From the NCBI GenBank assembly GCA_963920575.1, contig OY986975.1:20305897-20369896 (forward strand): DNA of 64,000 nucleotides, written 5' to 3'. Numbering within the stretch: the first letter of the stretch is position 1; each line of letters opens with the position of its first letter. Of this stretch, positions 46,923 to 58,882 are shown piece after piece. A model generated the notes under the pieces. That model did not search any database. It was not told the DNA's origin and saw only the letters and a list, made by a program, of their open reading frames with translations. The DNA comes from Narthecium ossifragum (taxonomy: Eukaryota; Streptophyta; Magnoliopsida; Dioscoreales; Nartheciaceae). The position numbers were made by a program, and so were the translations under genes.

Positions 46923-48898
46923 TTTTTCCTTCTTGGATCTCTGTTTCACCTTTGTGAGAACAAATGGGTCTTCTTGTTTTGATCCATTTGAATGATTCTT
47001 TTGTCATCCATGGAAGGAGAACCACATGTATTATCTATGCTTCTTGTTTTTTTAGTCATCTATGAATAGTAGTAGTATTTCATTGAAAAGGAGAGAGCTT
47101 TGATTGATTGCAGATAAGGTTGGGCCTACAATGGTTGTCTTGAGGCAGGACATACAGAGAAATATTGAGGTGGGTAACCAAATTACATACATACATACAT
47201 ACATTAATTATATATAGATATAGTCCTTTAAAGAAACAGCTATGTCTTCTTCGATAATTAATCTTTATCTTGCTAAACACTCACCTTTATTTTTGGTGTA
47301 CTTTGACAAAAAGGGCATTTTTGAATGATGATTTTCAGAAATTTTTATAAGGTGTGGCAATTATTGGGTATGCGCGCGGGCGAGAGAGAGAGAGGGTGTG
47401 TGTGTGTGGTTGGAAAAAGACATGGATGTGGGCTTGTGAACTAATGCAACTGTCGGAGGCTGAAAGGTTTTTGTCTCTTTTCCTGACTGAGAGTTACCGT
47501 GCTTGTGCTCTCCACATGGTCCTATCTACCTAGATTCTGTGGTCATAACAACACCTATTCAATTTTTCTTGAAAGTTATTTCTATAAAGATCCAGTATAA
47601 TTGGCTGAAGAAAAAATTTAACCTCCTTTTTAATCATTTAGCTGTATCTTGAGAAATATACATTTTGATCTGTTCCCTGTTGATCTCATCCTTTATTTTG
47701 AGCAAAAAGACTGAAGGTCCAGTTGTTTTGAGCAAAATTTAGTACTTACAGAGATCCATCAAGCACTGATACATTCAAAACTGAAATGAGGATTAGGAAA
47801 CTATCACTGATCTAAGTAGGAGACTGAGGCTTATGTAGTGTGTGTTTCTGATTGTCCAGCGACTGCAAGAGATTTATGTGTCAAACCCATCAGCATATTC
47901 AAGTTTGGTGGAGATACTGAATAAAGAAACAGGGGATGGAACTGCCAGAAAAGGTGACAGTTGCTCAAAGGCTGTGCTATGGCTTACCAGGTATGCAGCC
48001 ACAATTCTTCTTCATTCTTCTCATCTTTGCAGTTTATTGCAGGCCCTTGCACTATGGATTTGAGATTGTAAGCTCTTGCATGTTGAATGGTATCCTAACT
48101 TCCATATAGCCATTTCTGATGTTCCTGAAAAGAGGCAAAACAATTGTAGCAAATGTATTCCAGAGCAGAACAAAACTGTACACTTTCCATGATCTCCTTG
48201 TTTTTATTGGAATCACAATGGTCTCTGGATTGATCAGAAGATTGTTACTTGAATGACAACACATATTGTGCTTCTTTAGTTTCTACTTCATCTCATTGAT
48301 TTCAACTTTATATCAGGTCCTTGGAATTTAGTGTAGCACTGTTGGAAAGACTAGGAAAGGAGACTGACCTGAGACTTGCACAAGTTGTGGATGAAGCATA
48401 CCAGAACACATTGAAGCCATGGCATGGATGGATCTCCTCAGCTGCTTACAGAGTAAAGTCAATTTAACTTCTTTAATTGCTCAAATGGTCAGTTTGCAAT
48501 TCAGTAACCTGAGATATATATGCATAATTCTTTATTCTAAAGAAACAGTAAAATTGGATACAAACATCTATGTACTAAAATGAGCAAATTTATGATATGA
48601 TAGGTGGCTTTGAAGCTTATTCCAGAGAGAGAGATCTTCATCAGCTTACTGCTGGGAAAAGGTCAGGACTACGAGACGCTGCGAGGCGATATCAAGAACT
48701 TGGTCTCGTTGCTTCAGCCCTTTCTAGATGAAGTCCATGCCATTTTGGTGAGTGTAACTTTTTTTGTGATCTAATCTCTCTTTAGAGTTGTGATTTCTCT
48801 CTCTTCTTGTTTTAATCAATGAGATGATATCCTTTCTAACTTATCTCATAAATAATCTGCAGAGGAAATTCCGGCTGGACAGGATGAAGGCTAACTAA
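46621..48898 (+). CDS. glycolipid-transfer-domain protein, ACD11-like
   Basis: Six exons: 46621-46882, 47114-47169, 47860-47990, 48317-48452, 48604-48747, 48863-48898. All introns are GT-AG and give 254 aa. From about residue 70 the protein is a GLTP fold: DKVGPTMVVLRQDIQRNIE (88-106), RKGDSCSKAVLWLTRSLEFS, LKPWHGWISSAAYRVALKL with the conserved His186, and the end RLDRMKAN. Arabidopsis ACD11 moves sphingosine and ceramide-1-phosphate between membranes, and its loss triggers cell death; a similar cytosolic lipid-transfer role is inferred. The N-terminal 45 residues are acidic and extend beyond the usual about 206 aa. ATG 46675 is a possible later start that would shorten this tail. Intron 1 begins in a (CT)n tract. 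Confidence 0.92.
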
Positions 48899-49394
48899 GG
48901 CAAGGTCTTGTTGTTCATTTGAAATGTAAATATATTACCTGGCTTCATCTTGTAAATTATTTCTAGTTCAGTTCTCTGTAGGCCACCTCAGCTATGTAAA
49001 TTAAGGATTTTCACTTTTGTGAGCAATGTAAAAATATAATTCCTAGGAAAATTGGATATTGGTATATGTATAAATAGGAGGAAAACCCCTATATATACTA
49101 TTTTGTCAATAGCATTTAGTGTTTTCTATGACTGTTAATATGACTTGGGTCATTAAGGTTGGTCTGTTGGAATTTTTTGGACAGATTTATCATGGATAAA
49201 GAGGTTTCCAGGTCTATGAATGACCATTACGTCTGAAAACAAGAGTAAAAAAAGAGCCCTCTACAGAACTAAAATGGATTTATTAGCAATTTCATAAGTA
49301 CGTGCACAAAAGAAAAAAGAAGCAAGCTGATGGGTCTCATCACAAAGGTAAAAGTTAATATTTTATTAATGATCTGAATCTCAGTTAATATTTG
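48899..49394. other. 3' UTR and intergenic DNA
   Basis: The ACD11-like 3' UTR probably ends near 49100. Nothing else is recognised before the dirigent pseudogene flank begins at about 49395. Confidence 0.4.
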
Positions 49395-49671
49395 ATTAAT
49401 GATGAAAGCCCACTTGGCTATGAAGTCAACAGTCAGCTATAATCATCCCCGTTAGTCTCCCGGATGACGCCATGGAAACTAATAATAAAAAAAAGTCAAT
49501 GCTTTCAGCTCATATATATCTTCTTATATACAACACCAAAAGAAAAAAATACGAAAGAAAACGACTTACACTCAGAATTTCTAGGAAGAAAAGTTTCATA
49601 TCGGAATATCAGATGGAGCCCATTTATTCGATTCATCATCAAAGTGATACACGAAGATCCCAAAGAGAGAT

Positions 49672-49955
49672 CTGCATCAGTAGTGGTACGTAGACGAAGA
49701 CATCAAAGTTGAGCGTGACGTCGCCATTGGTGGCGTTGAACCAGGTCCTCGTGAAGGTGGTGTAGCCCTGAGCTAGCCGGAAACACCCGGTGCCGCACCT
49801 ACTATCGGCATCTCCCTCACCGGCCTGGTGATCGCGTAATCGCGTTGTGCCCGAGCACGGCCAGCGTGTTGCCGTTGTACTCGCCGGAGGTGAACACGAA
49901 GATGATGGAGCCGTTCGACGGGCCAGAGACGACCTTGGTGTCGGTCGCGTTCGGG
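49672..49955 (-). pseudogene. dirigent pseudogene, 3' two-thirds with internal deletion
   Basis: This is closest to the gene at 36047-36616, including about 280 bases of its 3' flank (49395-49671 here, 36617-36900 there). It begins at the equivalent of PNATD. It lacks 135 bp between two TCCATC repeats, has an 8-bp insertion (49829-49844 region) and a 1-bp insertion (about 49795), and its stop codon TAG has become CAG. The 5' part is missing and is replaced at 49956 by the ACCGAT dispersed repeat. It is non-functional. Confidence 0.9.
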
Positions 49956-51697
49956 GCGGTAGAACAATATCAATGGAATACATCAATCAATCGTTATCTC
50001 ATTACCGATTAGATGACATGTGTTATTAGAATATGACTCAAATCTGAGTCTCTCTTAAGGTATAATTTAGGCTCAATGAATCGATCATATCATGTAAGGG
50101 AGAACTCAAGTTGAATTTGGATTTCTCACTGACTCCCTGACCATCTTACATGGTGGTATAAAAGAGAGAGAGAGAGTACTATTGTTTCTATTATCATACA
50201 TCTTTTGGTTTGGTTTTCTATATTTGTGTGTTCGAGTATCGATTTAAGATTTGTAAACATCAATCAAGAATTGAGGATCCATCGCTTCCACGTCAACAAG
50301 TGTAATGTACATGCCATGTGGTCATATAAATAAATCTGTATTCCATCAATGTATATAAGGTCTTGAGTACATAGAAAGAAAGCTCACTTTATATTCTTAA
50401 AAGACTTGACGTTTTATTTTTAAAATAATTGAGCTCTCCTTGTTTATTCCAATAAAAGTCTGTGTATTTAAAGGATATACAAGGGTATATACCATGCCCC
50501 TCAAGCTAAACAAAGCAAAGGGATATACTTGATTGATGAATTTTATAGTGATACTTGTACATATAAATGTATGTACTAGGTAGGGCCTGCGCCACATGGC
50601 ATAGGTAACCATCACCTCCCGCTACTCCTCTCTCTCTCCTAACCACATAATAACCACCACTCCGCTGTTTCTTTTCATATGACTTTATCTCGATCGCCTA
50701 ATATATCATAATATAACATGTATCGGATATCATCAGCCGTCACATAAAATGCATATGATGTTATATAATAGATCGGGGAAGTATGGATCATAAAACTCAT
50801 AAGTTGACGGAGATGAGAGAAGTGATATCCACGGGTTCATACATAACAAGTGATGATATAACAAGACATGCAGTTGTTGTTTGCAGTTGTTGTCGTTGAA
50901 TTTTGCAGCTAAAGAAGCATGATATGTGTTCAGATTTAGGAGCAATAATCTTAGATTAAAACTAATGGCCAATATGGTTACGCGCATTCTCCGCTTGATT
51001 CACACTGGATCTCATTCTCAGTCCACAGATCTAAAAATTGACATGTCAAAACAAACAGCCAAACTATCACAGTGGCATGGGTTATGTCGCGCAGGCCCAG
51101 CTGTTTGAGACACTGAGATAGTCCATCGCTTTCTGGTTAGGGCCAGTATATGGCCCATTAGCCCGCTTAGGCACTTTTTTATTACAAATATATGAGGGCT
51201 TTTTGGCATACAACTACCTAAACTTTTTTCATACTGTGAAACATAAAAACTATCTAAAATTTCAAATTCTATTAGTTTAACCAAAAATAACTAAAAAGCA
51301 AACAGTAGTGTTTGCATTTGCAGAGAAGCTGTTGCTTGGACTCGATTTTGAACTTTGAAGAGGAGGCTTTCATGTGAATTAATTGTTCTACATCAGAAGG
51401 AAAATAAAAGCTGATAATGAAAGAATAACAGATAAAAAATTCTTCCACAATTAAACATGAATATGAAGCTTAGCAAACATTTTGCATGGTTGGTGTATAA
51501 AATCCTAGCTTAATTATGAAACTGATTGAAATTGAAGTCATATTTCTTCCACCTTTATGTTTAATCAAGTGCAAAATACGTATATAATTATAATTAGGGA
51601 ACGAAACGAGGACCAACTCGCAAATCAAGGTTTTTATTGGGATCCAAATGCAACAAGACTAGTTTGGCAAATACGAAATATAGATAGGACTTTTATG
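49956..51697. other. intergenic DNA with a segment repeated near 61.8 kb
   Basis: 49960-50020 holds the ACCGATTAGATGAC repeat family. 50290-50510 is strongly similar to 61790-61975 (shared TATATTCTTAAAAGACTTGA and GAGCTCTCCTTGTTTATTCC). 50166-50177 is a short GA run. 51300-51690 is the 3' flank of the dirigent gene and recurs at 63280-63790. Confidence 0.6.
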
Positions 51698-52327
51698 TTA
51701 ACTATGCATAACAAAGACGTTATACTCCACAATGGTATTTCCAGTTATGAGATCGAACTCATACGTCTTAGCCAAAGCATAACCCCGGGCAAACCGGAAC
51801 CGGCCGCTGCCGCCGACCACCGGCATCTCCCTCACGTGCGAGAACACAATGTTCCTGCCTAGCACCGCCAGGCTGCTGCCGTTGAACTCCCCGTCGACGA
51901 TGGCGAAGTTCATGGCCATCAGCAGCCCGGCCTCCTCTTGCGACGCCAGCGCGTACATGCCCTGCGCCCTACCCACCAGCTTCGAGCTCTGGTTCGGCCC
52001 CTCCGTCAGGGGGTTGTCGATCACCACTACCGCGCCGAAGCCCGTGGCCGACTTGTTAGTCGATGGGGCCTCCGCCACGCGGATGGCCGTCGGTGTGGGG
52101 GGCGCGACCAGATCGTGGAAGTAGAAGTGGAGCTCAGTTTGGGTACTATTTTTGCAGAGTTCGAAGAAGCCATGCGCCGCGCTTTCCTCGCCGGTGATGG
52201 TCCTGGCGAAGGAACGGTGCTCCGGCTTCTCATGGGCGATGACAGCGTCAACGGCAATGAAGAAGACGAAGAAGAAGAGTAGGAGAGAGGTTTTTGGAGA
52301 ACATGATGCCATGATCATAGAGCTCAA
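51698..52327 (-). CDS. dirigent protein
   Basis: A single-exon 209-aa protein; M4 or M6 is an alternative start. Signal peptide to about residue 31 (SLLLFFFVFFIAVDAVIA). The dirigent domain contains TELHFYFHDLV, DNPLTEGPNQSSKLVGRAQG, the [18 protein letters not shown] block, [19 protein letters not shown] and the end EYNVFVMHS. It is about half identical by eye to the 36047 gene and belongs to a different branch together with the copies at 58278 and 63796. A secreted role in phenoxy-radical coupling is expected; the substrate is unknown. A TATA-like CTATATG lies upstream at about 52403-52409. Confidence 0.93.
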   Translation of the reverse strand: MSSMIMASCSPKTSLLLFFFVFFIAVDAVIAHEKPEHRSFARTITGEESAAHGFFELCKNSTQTELHFYFHDLVAPPTPTAIRVAEAPSTNKSATGFGAVVVIDNPLTEGPNQSSKLVGRAQGMYALASQEEAGLLMAMNFAIVDGEFNGSSLAVLGRNIVFSHVREMPVVGGSGRFRFARGYALAKTYEFDLITGNTIVEYNVFVMHS

Positions 52328-53699
52328 AGAAGTAGAAGCCTTCAGAGAGAGAGTGAGAGAGAGAGAGCAATGAAGGGTATGTATAGTTTTAGCAGCTACA
52401 TATAGAGAGGGAAGGTACGATATATATATATATATAACAAAAAAATCAGAGAAAGGTGTTTATTTAATTGAAGTGGCTAAATTCACCTAATAAATTGACG
52501 GAGTCTTGTCTATATCTATTATATTAATTATAGATATTAATTATATAATATAAAATTTTATGACTCATAATCTGACTCATCTATTTTCTCATAGCTAAGT
52601 CATAAAAAATGAGTCATGGATATGAATGATCGGGGTAAAGAGGGTGGGTGGTTACCGTGTATCAGGTGAGCATGGGCCCACCTACTAATTTATATGCATC
52701 CGTTATACATAAGTTTTGTGTATGCAAGAGATAGCTGGGGTCTGATTGGTTTTGGAAGAAGCAGATGCTTGCAAGCGGCAAGCTTGCCATGCGTATGCAA
52801 AGTTGACGAGTTGGGAGTGAATGGATCGACCATATCCCAAGATAAAAGTCACCGCTTTCAGCCCCATGTATCTTATACAAAGGAAACAAACGACTTGGCA
52901 CCGAGAATTTCTTTCGAGCAGTGATATATAATCGATTCTAAATGTAACTCGATGTGGCGTATGCCAATTGAGATCACGTGTTCCACGTATTAATATCATA
53001 TTTATTTAAAGTTAAATTTCATATTTTGTATCTATAAAATATGTGAGTTATCATTTGAGTACATGATCTTTTCTATTTATAAAATTGGTATCTCAAGTAT
53101 CAATACCATAATACTTTGATCAGAAACTTCAACGGCGTCAAAATTGTAACGGAAAACTGGTCACGTGACTTGTACGCACGTAACCAGTGTTAGTTAACCC
53201 TCACACCATCTCTTTCAGCGTTAGGGTTTTTACAACAGCTTTCACCCGGGGACCACCGTGGACCGCCTTGCCTAAATTCTATGTCGCCGACAAGAATTAA
53301 AACCTTGATGTCTCTGATTACCGGGGTTTTGGCGCCATGTTTAGGGTCCAGACAAAGTTGTCATTTTTGAAAGGTAGGCCCAATGGGATCTTTTGGTTTG
53401 CTTGGTTGTTGAACGCCCATTTCTTCATTATTTAATGCATGATAGTCCCTTTCTCAATTATTTAAGCATGGTTGCAGTAGGCCCGATGGTTCACATTTTT
53501 AATTGAGGAAGCTTATGATTGATGCAGTGGGATCCTAGGATGGTGTTTAATCCTGCGTTTTTTAATTATAGACATTGGTTATGTACTTCTTAGTGGATTG
53601 TTTAATCCCTCACTATTTAATTCTGTATTTTTTAATCCTAAACATTGGTTAATCTTGCATTGTTTAATCCTAAACATTGTTTAATTCCACTATGTTGAA
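52328..53699. other. dirigent promoter region and intergenic DNA
   Basis: 52345-52370 is a GA-rich leader tract. 52417-52830 recurs at 62236-62590 as duplicated promoter DNA, including an (AT)n run here at 52422-52436. 53020-53240 resembles the terminal repeats of the Pack-MULE at 59.05-60.39 kb (TTAGTTAACCC, GTCACGTG), possibly a related element end. No gene. Confidence 0.5.
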
Positions 53700-54190
53700 T
53701 GTCTTCAATGTTTGGATCTCAGTTTGGATCTCAGCTTGCATCTCAGTAATGGATTGCTGCATTTAAGTTTCCGCCTCGGTATAGGATTTCTACATCTCAG
53801 ATTGCATCTCAGCAATTGTTTTCTCTTCCCTTGCTTGAAAGACCTCTATTTCCCTCTTCAGCTGAGATGTGTTTTGTTTTGTAGTATGCCATTGATCACA
53901 GTCTTGGCACATTCACATATGTCTTGATCATACCATTCCTAGTAGCTGCAGCCACCATGTTCCTGTAAGGTTTGAAAACATAGAAGATGATAAATCCACA
54001 TAACATTAACATTATATTCACTAGTATCCATGAATCCTACCTGACGGGTTGCGCAACGGATGAACCTTCTACCTGGGTTCGTGGATGCCCAGGAAGTCAA
54101 TAGCCTCGCCCTCTTACCACAATAGCAGTAGGAGCCCCCCTGTCTCCTCGTGGTGGATGAGCTAGATCCAACACTGATCTGTGGGCTCAT
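53700..54190 (-). pseudogene. zf-GRF protein relic with coiled-coil tail
   Basis: The first minus-strand exon (54190 down to about 54044) encodes a GRF-type zinc finger: CYCGKRARLLTSWASTNPGR, then RFIRCATRQ. It ends at a GTAGGATTC donor. The second exon (from about 53965) would encode a coiled coil rich in EIEVFQAREE- and AEMQ-like repeats but contains several stops. Such small GRF/coiled-coil proteins are abundant in plant genomes and often transposon-linked. It is non-functional as read. Confidence 0.7.
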
Positions 54191-54439
54191 GCTCGATGTT
54201 TAGTTCCTGGACATAATGTCGTCACCAAAAAACAACAAGGTGTGGGCATGGGTTGTCGCCTTGTGGTAATCCAGATTTCACATTTGGGTTGGCTAATTGA
54301 TGCTTAGCGGGTTGGTGACCATACCATCTCCTCCAACCCATTAAGCTTCATCTCTCATTCGTACCTCTAATCAGAGCACGTCAGCAAAAGAAAGAACAGA
54401 GGGGTGGCGCTAATGGGCACAAAGGAGGAGAAGATAGCA

Positions 54440-54665
54440 TCCTTTCTTCCCACGTGGACTCACTCATCGATCTCCAAATCCCCAAAGAGAATGATAGGAA
54501 GATCACATATTGTGAGATTGTGTTTTTGTGCTCGGAGTTCTTAGGTTCCGGCATAGACACCTCTGTCAACACTCTGCAGTGGATCATGGCCAACCTCGTG
54601 AAGCACCCTTAGCTACAGAGAGGAAAATGTTCGAAGAGATCAACGGCATGGTGAACAGCGATGCC
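54440..54665 (+). pseudogene. CYP89A-like cytochrome P450 fragment, I-helix
   Basis: The frame reads HVDSLIDLQIPKE, EIVFLCSEFLGSGIDTS and LQWIMANLVKHP, the I-helix region of CYP89/CYP77-type P450s with the oxygen-binding motif altered to GSGIDTS. A stop follows at HP and a frameshift precedes KMFEEINGMVNSDA. The heme-binding region is absent. Confidence 0.75.
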
Positions 54666-54718
54666 ATTTCTCAAGGCAGTGATCCTGGAGGCGTTAAGGC
54701 GGCCCCATCGTCACCCTT

Positions 54719-57210
54719 TGTGAGGACCCATATTCAAACCGGGGACCTATATGCAAATACCACTCCTCGTAGGGGGTTTTTAGCAAGATCCTCATTAATA
54801 AAACCTAAACCTAATACCTATAGATGAGTAATCAAAAACCCAAATCTCTTTCGTTGTTTTCTTCCGCCGCCGTTCGCGAGAGAGAGACGACGCTCGACGC
54901 TTGTGACCGCGGCCGCCGTGATCGTCGTCGCCGGCAAGGAGGATCTTCACCGGCTGGAGGTTAGCAACCTTCTCTCCTCCCTTCCTTGTTCTAGTTTCTT
55001 CTCTTGATCATGGCCAGTTCCGACCGATAGGAACCGATGGATTTCGTTTTAGTTGTTGGGTTTTGGGTTTCAAGTATTAGAATGAGCTATGCTATCATTT
55101 CTGTTGGATTTCCTTTGACGATTGTTTGATTTTTAGTAGAGCTGATAGTATTTCAAGTGACCGGTGATTTGGTTGGTTCTAATTGTATCTAGACCTTTGA
55201 TCACTGCTTTGAGTTTGATTTCTCTTCGATCAGCTGTCGATTTTGAGTTCCTATTTCGTGGGCTTTGTTTTGGGTTGCTGGGTTATTAAGAATTTAATAC
55301 TTGAGCCTTGTCTTATTTGGGTTTCCTTTGTTGGCAATCGGTGGGTTTTGGGGTTGCCTTCTTTGATGATCTTTATTATCTAGTGTCTAGATTTAGATGG
55401 TAATATATGAGTTTGGATGTAATGTTAGTCATATGACAGGGTTATTTGTGATCTTTGAGAGCTTGTTTTCCTTGATTCCCTCTGTTTGGGTTTGGTTTTA
55501 AAGTTTGGAAGACATAGCATGGAGTGTAGTTCCTGTGAAGGGCTTGACGGTTTTAGCAAGGAAGATGAGTACTGCATACTCATATTTTAATTGGAATGCG
55601 TTTAGTCTATTATATTATGTTTTCCTTGTAAGGGGTTGGTATTGTTTTCTAGTGACTTAAAGGTGTTTTCTGAAGATAAAAGCAGATATACGTGGGTTCT
55701 CTGCTTTCTCATGCTTCTCTTGGTTTGTTGTTCTATTTAGAGCTGCAGTAGGAGGGCTGTGAATAAGATCTGTGTTCATTGGTTTTGGGTCTTTGTGAAA
55801 CAGATCTGTGAAGATTTGGGAATACTTGAGGTGCTTGGATTTTTGGACGTGCATTAGCTTGCTTTTCTCTATTGTTGAGGTAGGTGGGCTATCCAGATGC
55901 ATACCTGAAACTAACTATGATAACTGTCATAAATTGTGGATGATGTGTAGATAAAATATCTCATGTGATACTCTTGTTAGTAATTCTATGATGGTCACAT
56001 TATTGTACTTTTGGTATAAGTGATGTGCTATTTTGTTTGGATGGTAGAGTTGCTGCTTGATTGAACGTTGTTTTCCATTTGATCATTTTCCCTATTGAAG
56101 GTGTATAGTTGTCTGTGATGTGTTAGCTATGGCTAATTATTGCTGTGTAATTAATGTGATGTGGAATTTCTTATTTGTATGTATGTGAATTACTTTCATG
56201 ATTGGAGGATTTGTGTTTAGATGCAATCCCGTGATGCTTAGGAGTTATACTTAAATGCTGGTATAGTATGGTGGTGTTGGACATGTGTACTACGGTCTGG
56301 TGATGTTCAAATTAAATCCTATACGAGGACCGCATTGCATGACTAGGCCGGGGGTCTGGTCAAGGAACTTGTGATCGAGGCTATGGGTGGACGTGGTCCC
56401 CGTGAGCTATTGGTATATTCGGAGGATGATTAAGATGAATAAAATTGTTATTGATCGAGGATTGGTTGATCCTCTGGAACCTTAGTCTTAGTGGCTATTG
56501 GGAGGTAGCCTAATGTCTGCTGGTCGACGCCAGTCTAGCTGTGCCCACAGTTGGCAGGGTAGTGTCCCGGACTGTGGTGGAGAGCGAGCTGTGCCCATGG
56601 TTGGCAGGGTAGTCGCCCGGACCGTGGTGGAGAGCGATGGGTCGATTGCGAGCTTGGGCTTAGGTTGTGACTTCCCTTGAGCTAAGACTTAGGCGACAGA
56701 TTGCCTTGTTTATTTATGTTGGTTATTAGTTAGTTTCTTGTATGTCGTTAGTTAGTCTCCTACTGGGCTTTTTGCTCACCCCTACTTTTGCAGGTTCTTC
56801 AGGTGATGACGCCCGAGTTTGAGATCGTGGGAGGATTCGACATAGAATTTAATTAATTTATTTCATTTCATTCGTTTGAGAGATTGTATTGATGTTGGGA
56901 TTATTGGGATTAATTAATAATTTGATTCATGTATTCAGAATCAGGATATTGTAATTAATCTTTTGGATTATGTATTGGATTACTGGAATTCATGTTGTTG
57001 AGTCTGACAGTTTGGAATAAATTGTTAGGTTGTTCAGGAATAGTTTACCGCGTTGTGAATCCATTATCTGTCAGGGTGGAATATAGTGTATTGATGATGG
57101 TTTAAATTATGATGTTGAGAGCAGGTTAATTATGTGGTGTTAAGTGTAGAACAGGTTTTTTCCTCGCGTCCCGTGGTCGGGGTGGGTATATCTCGGGGCG
57201 GGGTGTGACA
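54719..57210 (+). mobile_element. probable solo LTR of a Tekay/Del-like retrotransposon
   Basis: The block starts TGTGAGGACCC and ends GGGGTGTGACA, and contains CTACTGGGCTTTTTGCTCACC near 56760, features I recall from long chromovirus LTRs. Its length is about 2.5 kb without any gag or pol frame. No matching target duplication is visible, so the left end may be off by a few bases, or the copy may come from recombination between elements. It lies between the two CYP89A-like fragments. Confidence 0.55.
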
Positions 57211-57282
57211 AGTCATAGGGTTCTTCACGCTAATAAAAACCTTAGGACGAGCATAAGGGAAAGTTACCCATAGTTACCCAAA

Positions 57283-57512
57283 TTCGAATGCTCCAGCTAT
57301 CCCTCTTCGACATCGAGCCACTCCTCCGTGACCTCCGAGCCAAGCACGGCCCCATCGTCACCCTCCGCCTCACCTCTCGCCCGGCCATCTTCATCTTCGA
57401 CCGCGAGGTCGCGCACCAAGCCCTCATCCAGAAGGGCGCCACCTTCTCCGACCGCCCGGCACCCTTCGAGGGCAATCGCCTTCTCACTAGCAATGGGCAC
57501 AACATCAGCTCA
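57283..57512 (+). pseudogene. CYP89A-like cytochrome P450 fragment, N-terminal
   Basis: About 75 residues match the N-terminal part of CYP89A enzymes: LFDIEPLLRDLRAKHGPIVT, SRPAIFIFDREVAHQALIQK, GATFSDRPAPFE, NGHNISS. The frame stops where a foreign LTR-like sequence begins (about 57513-57523). The membrane anchor before it is missing. It lies downstream of the I-helix fragment at 54440, so the two cannot be read as one gene in order. Confidence 0.8.
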
Positions 57513-57522
57513 TGATGAAACG

Positions 57523-58260
57523 TGAAAAGTGTCGCGGCTTAACGCGTCCGATCAAAATTACAAATTTATAATCAAACTCTTAACTAACTACCTTTTGGGG
57601 TAGCTAGTGGTGAGTCCGAGTCGATCCACTCGGAAGAAACTAGGATTGAAGTGGAATACTAAGCATGGTCCTCTACCAAGAAGTTGGAAGAAAAAATTTA
57701 GATTTGGGTTTTTAACTAGACTAGACTAAAATGAAAGCAAAATGGTGATAAAATATGAAGAAAGGCCGAGGGATTCTTAATCAATAACAAGGGTTCTAAT
57801 AGTTCTTCCTAAGACAAGGGCATGCCTCCTCAAATTGAATGGCTAAATCCAAATGTCGATAGGGGAATGGCTAGTTACACCTATTGCTCGACGAGGCTCG
57901 GGCTAAGATCCCTCGTCGGCAAGAGCAAACATCTAATAATCGGCGACCGAATGATGAGTTGCGATTGCCGCTAACGAACCCTCTGATTAAGATGGATTCG
58001 TCGCACGAGAGATAACGTGGTATGGATCTAGGCGCTGGCCAAAATCACATTGATAGGATGGGTGGAGGGTTTGGAATAGATTGGTGGTGGTTCTAGCACC
58101 ACAATCTAGTCCAATCTTGGATTAGAATCCGTCGCCATGAGAGAATCCATGGTTTTAGCATGAATCCCACTCACGAGAGGTTTCATCCAAGCCCTAGCAT
58201 ACAAGAGACCTAGATCTAGGGCACAATAGGGCAATCCAAGCTCCATCAATGAAAACAACA
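57523..58260 (-). mobile_element. LTR fragment (minus orientation), probably Tat-like
   Basis: Read on the minus strand, the stretch near 57605-57635 gives GGATCGACTCGGACTCACCA, followed by AGAGTTTGATTATAAATTTG. This is the kind of end seen in Tat-lineage Ty3 LTRs. It separates the truncated P450 from the truncated dirigent gene. The right boundary (about 58260-58277) and target duplication could not be determined. Confidence 0.5.
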
Positions 58261-58277
58261 CCAAATTCATATAGAAA

Positions 58278-58841
58278 TTACCGGAACCGCCCGCTGCCGC
58301 CGACCACCTGCATCTCCCTCACGTCCGAGAACACAGTGTTCCTGCCGAGCACCGCCAGGCTGCTGCCGTTGAACTCCCCGTCGACGAAGGCGAAGTTCAT
58401 GGCCATCAGCAGCCCGGGCTCCTCCTGCGACGCCAGCGCGTACATGCCCTGCGCCCTCCCCATCAGCTTCGAGCTCCGGTTCGGCCCCTCCGTCAGGGGG
58501 TCGTCGATCATGACCACCGCGCCGAAGCCCGTGGCCGACTTGTTCGTGACCGGGGCCTCCGCCACGCGGATGGCCGTCGGTGTGGGGGCCGTGACCAGGT
58601 CGTGGAGGTAGAAGTGAAGCTCAGTCTGGGTCTCTTTTCCGAGTTTCATGAAGCCGCTTTCTTCGCCGGTGATGGTCCGGGAGAAGGAGCGGCGCTCCGG
58701 CTTCTCGTCGGCGATGACAGCGACATTGGCGATGAAGAAGAAGAAGAAGAAGAGTAGGAGATTAGTTTTTGGAGAATATGATGATGCCAAGATCATGGAG
58801 CTCAAAGAATTGAAGCTTTTCGAGAGAGAAAGTGAGAGCAA
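58278..58841 (-). pseudogene. dirigent gene truncated at its 3' end
   Basis: The open frame is 187 codons, but comparison with the gene at 51698 puts the start at Met16 (58796). The signal peptide and most of the dirigent domain are intact up to VVGGSGRFR; then a stop follows and the last about 35 residues (FARGY to the C-terminus) are missing. Foreign LTR-like DNA begins immediately. Loss of the final beta strands should prevent folding, so it is called a pseudogene although the frame is otherwise clean. Confidence 0.85.
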
Positions 58842-58881
58842 TGAAGGTTGTGTAGTTTTAGGAGGAACAAGGCCTATATAT

Positions 58882-58882
<1 letters not shown>

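Noticed and set aside
58260..58290. Intron at the end of the truncated dirigent gene (GGTAAT donor)
   Set aside because: The missing FARGY-to-end segment is not found between 57500 and 58277, and all other dirigent copies here are intronless.
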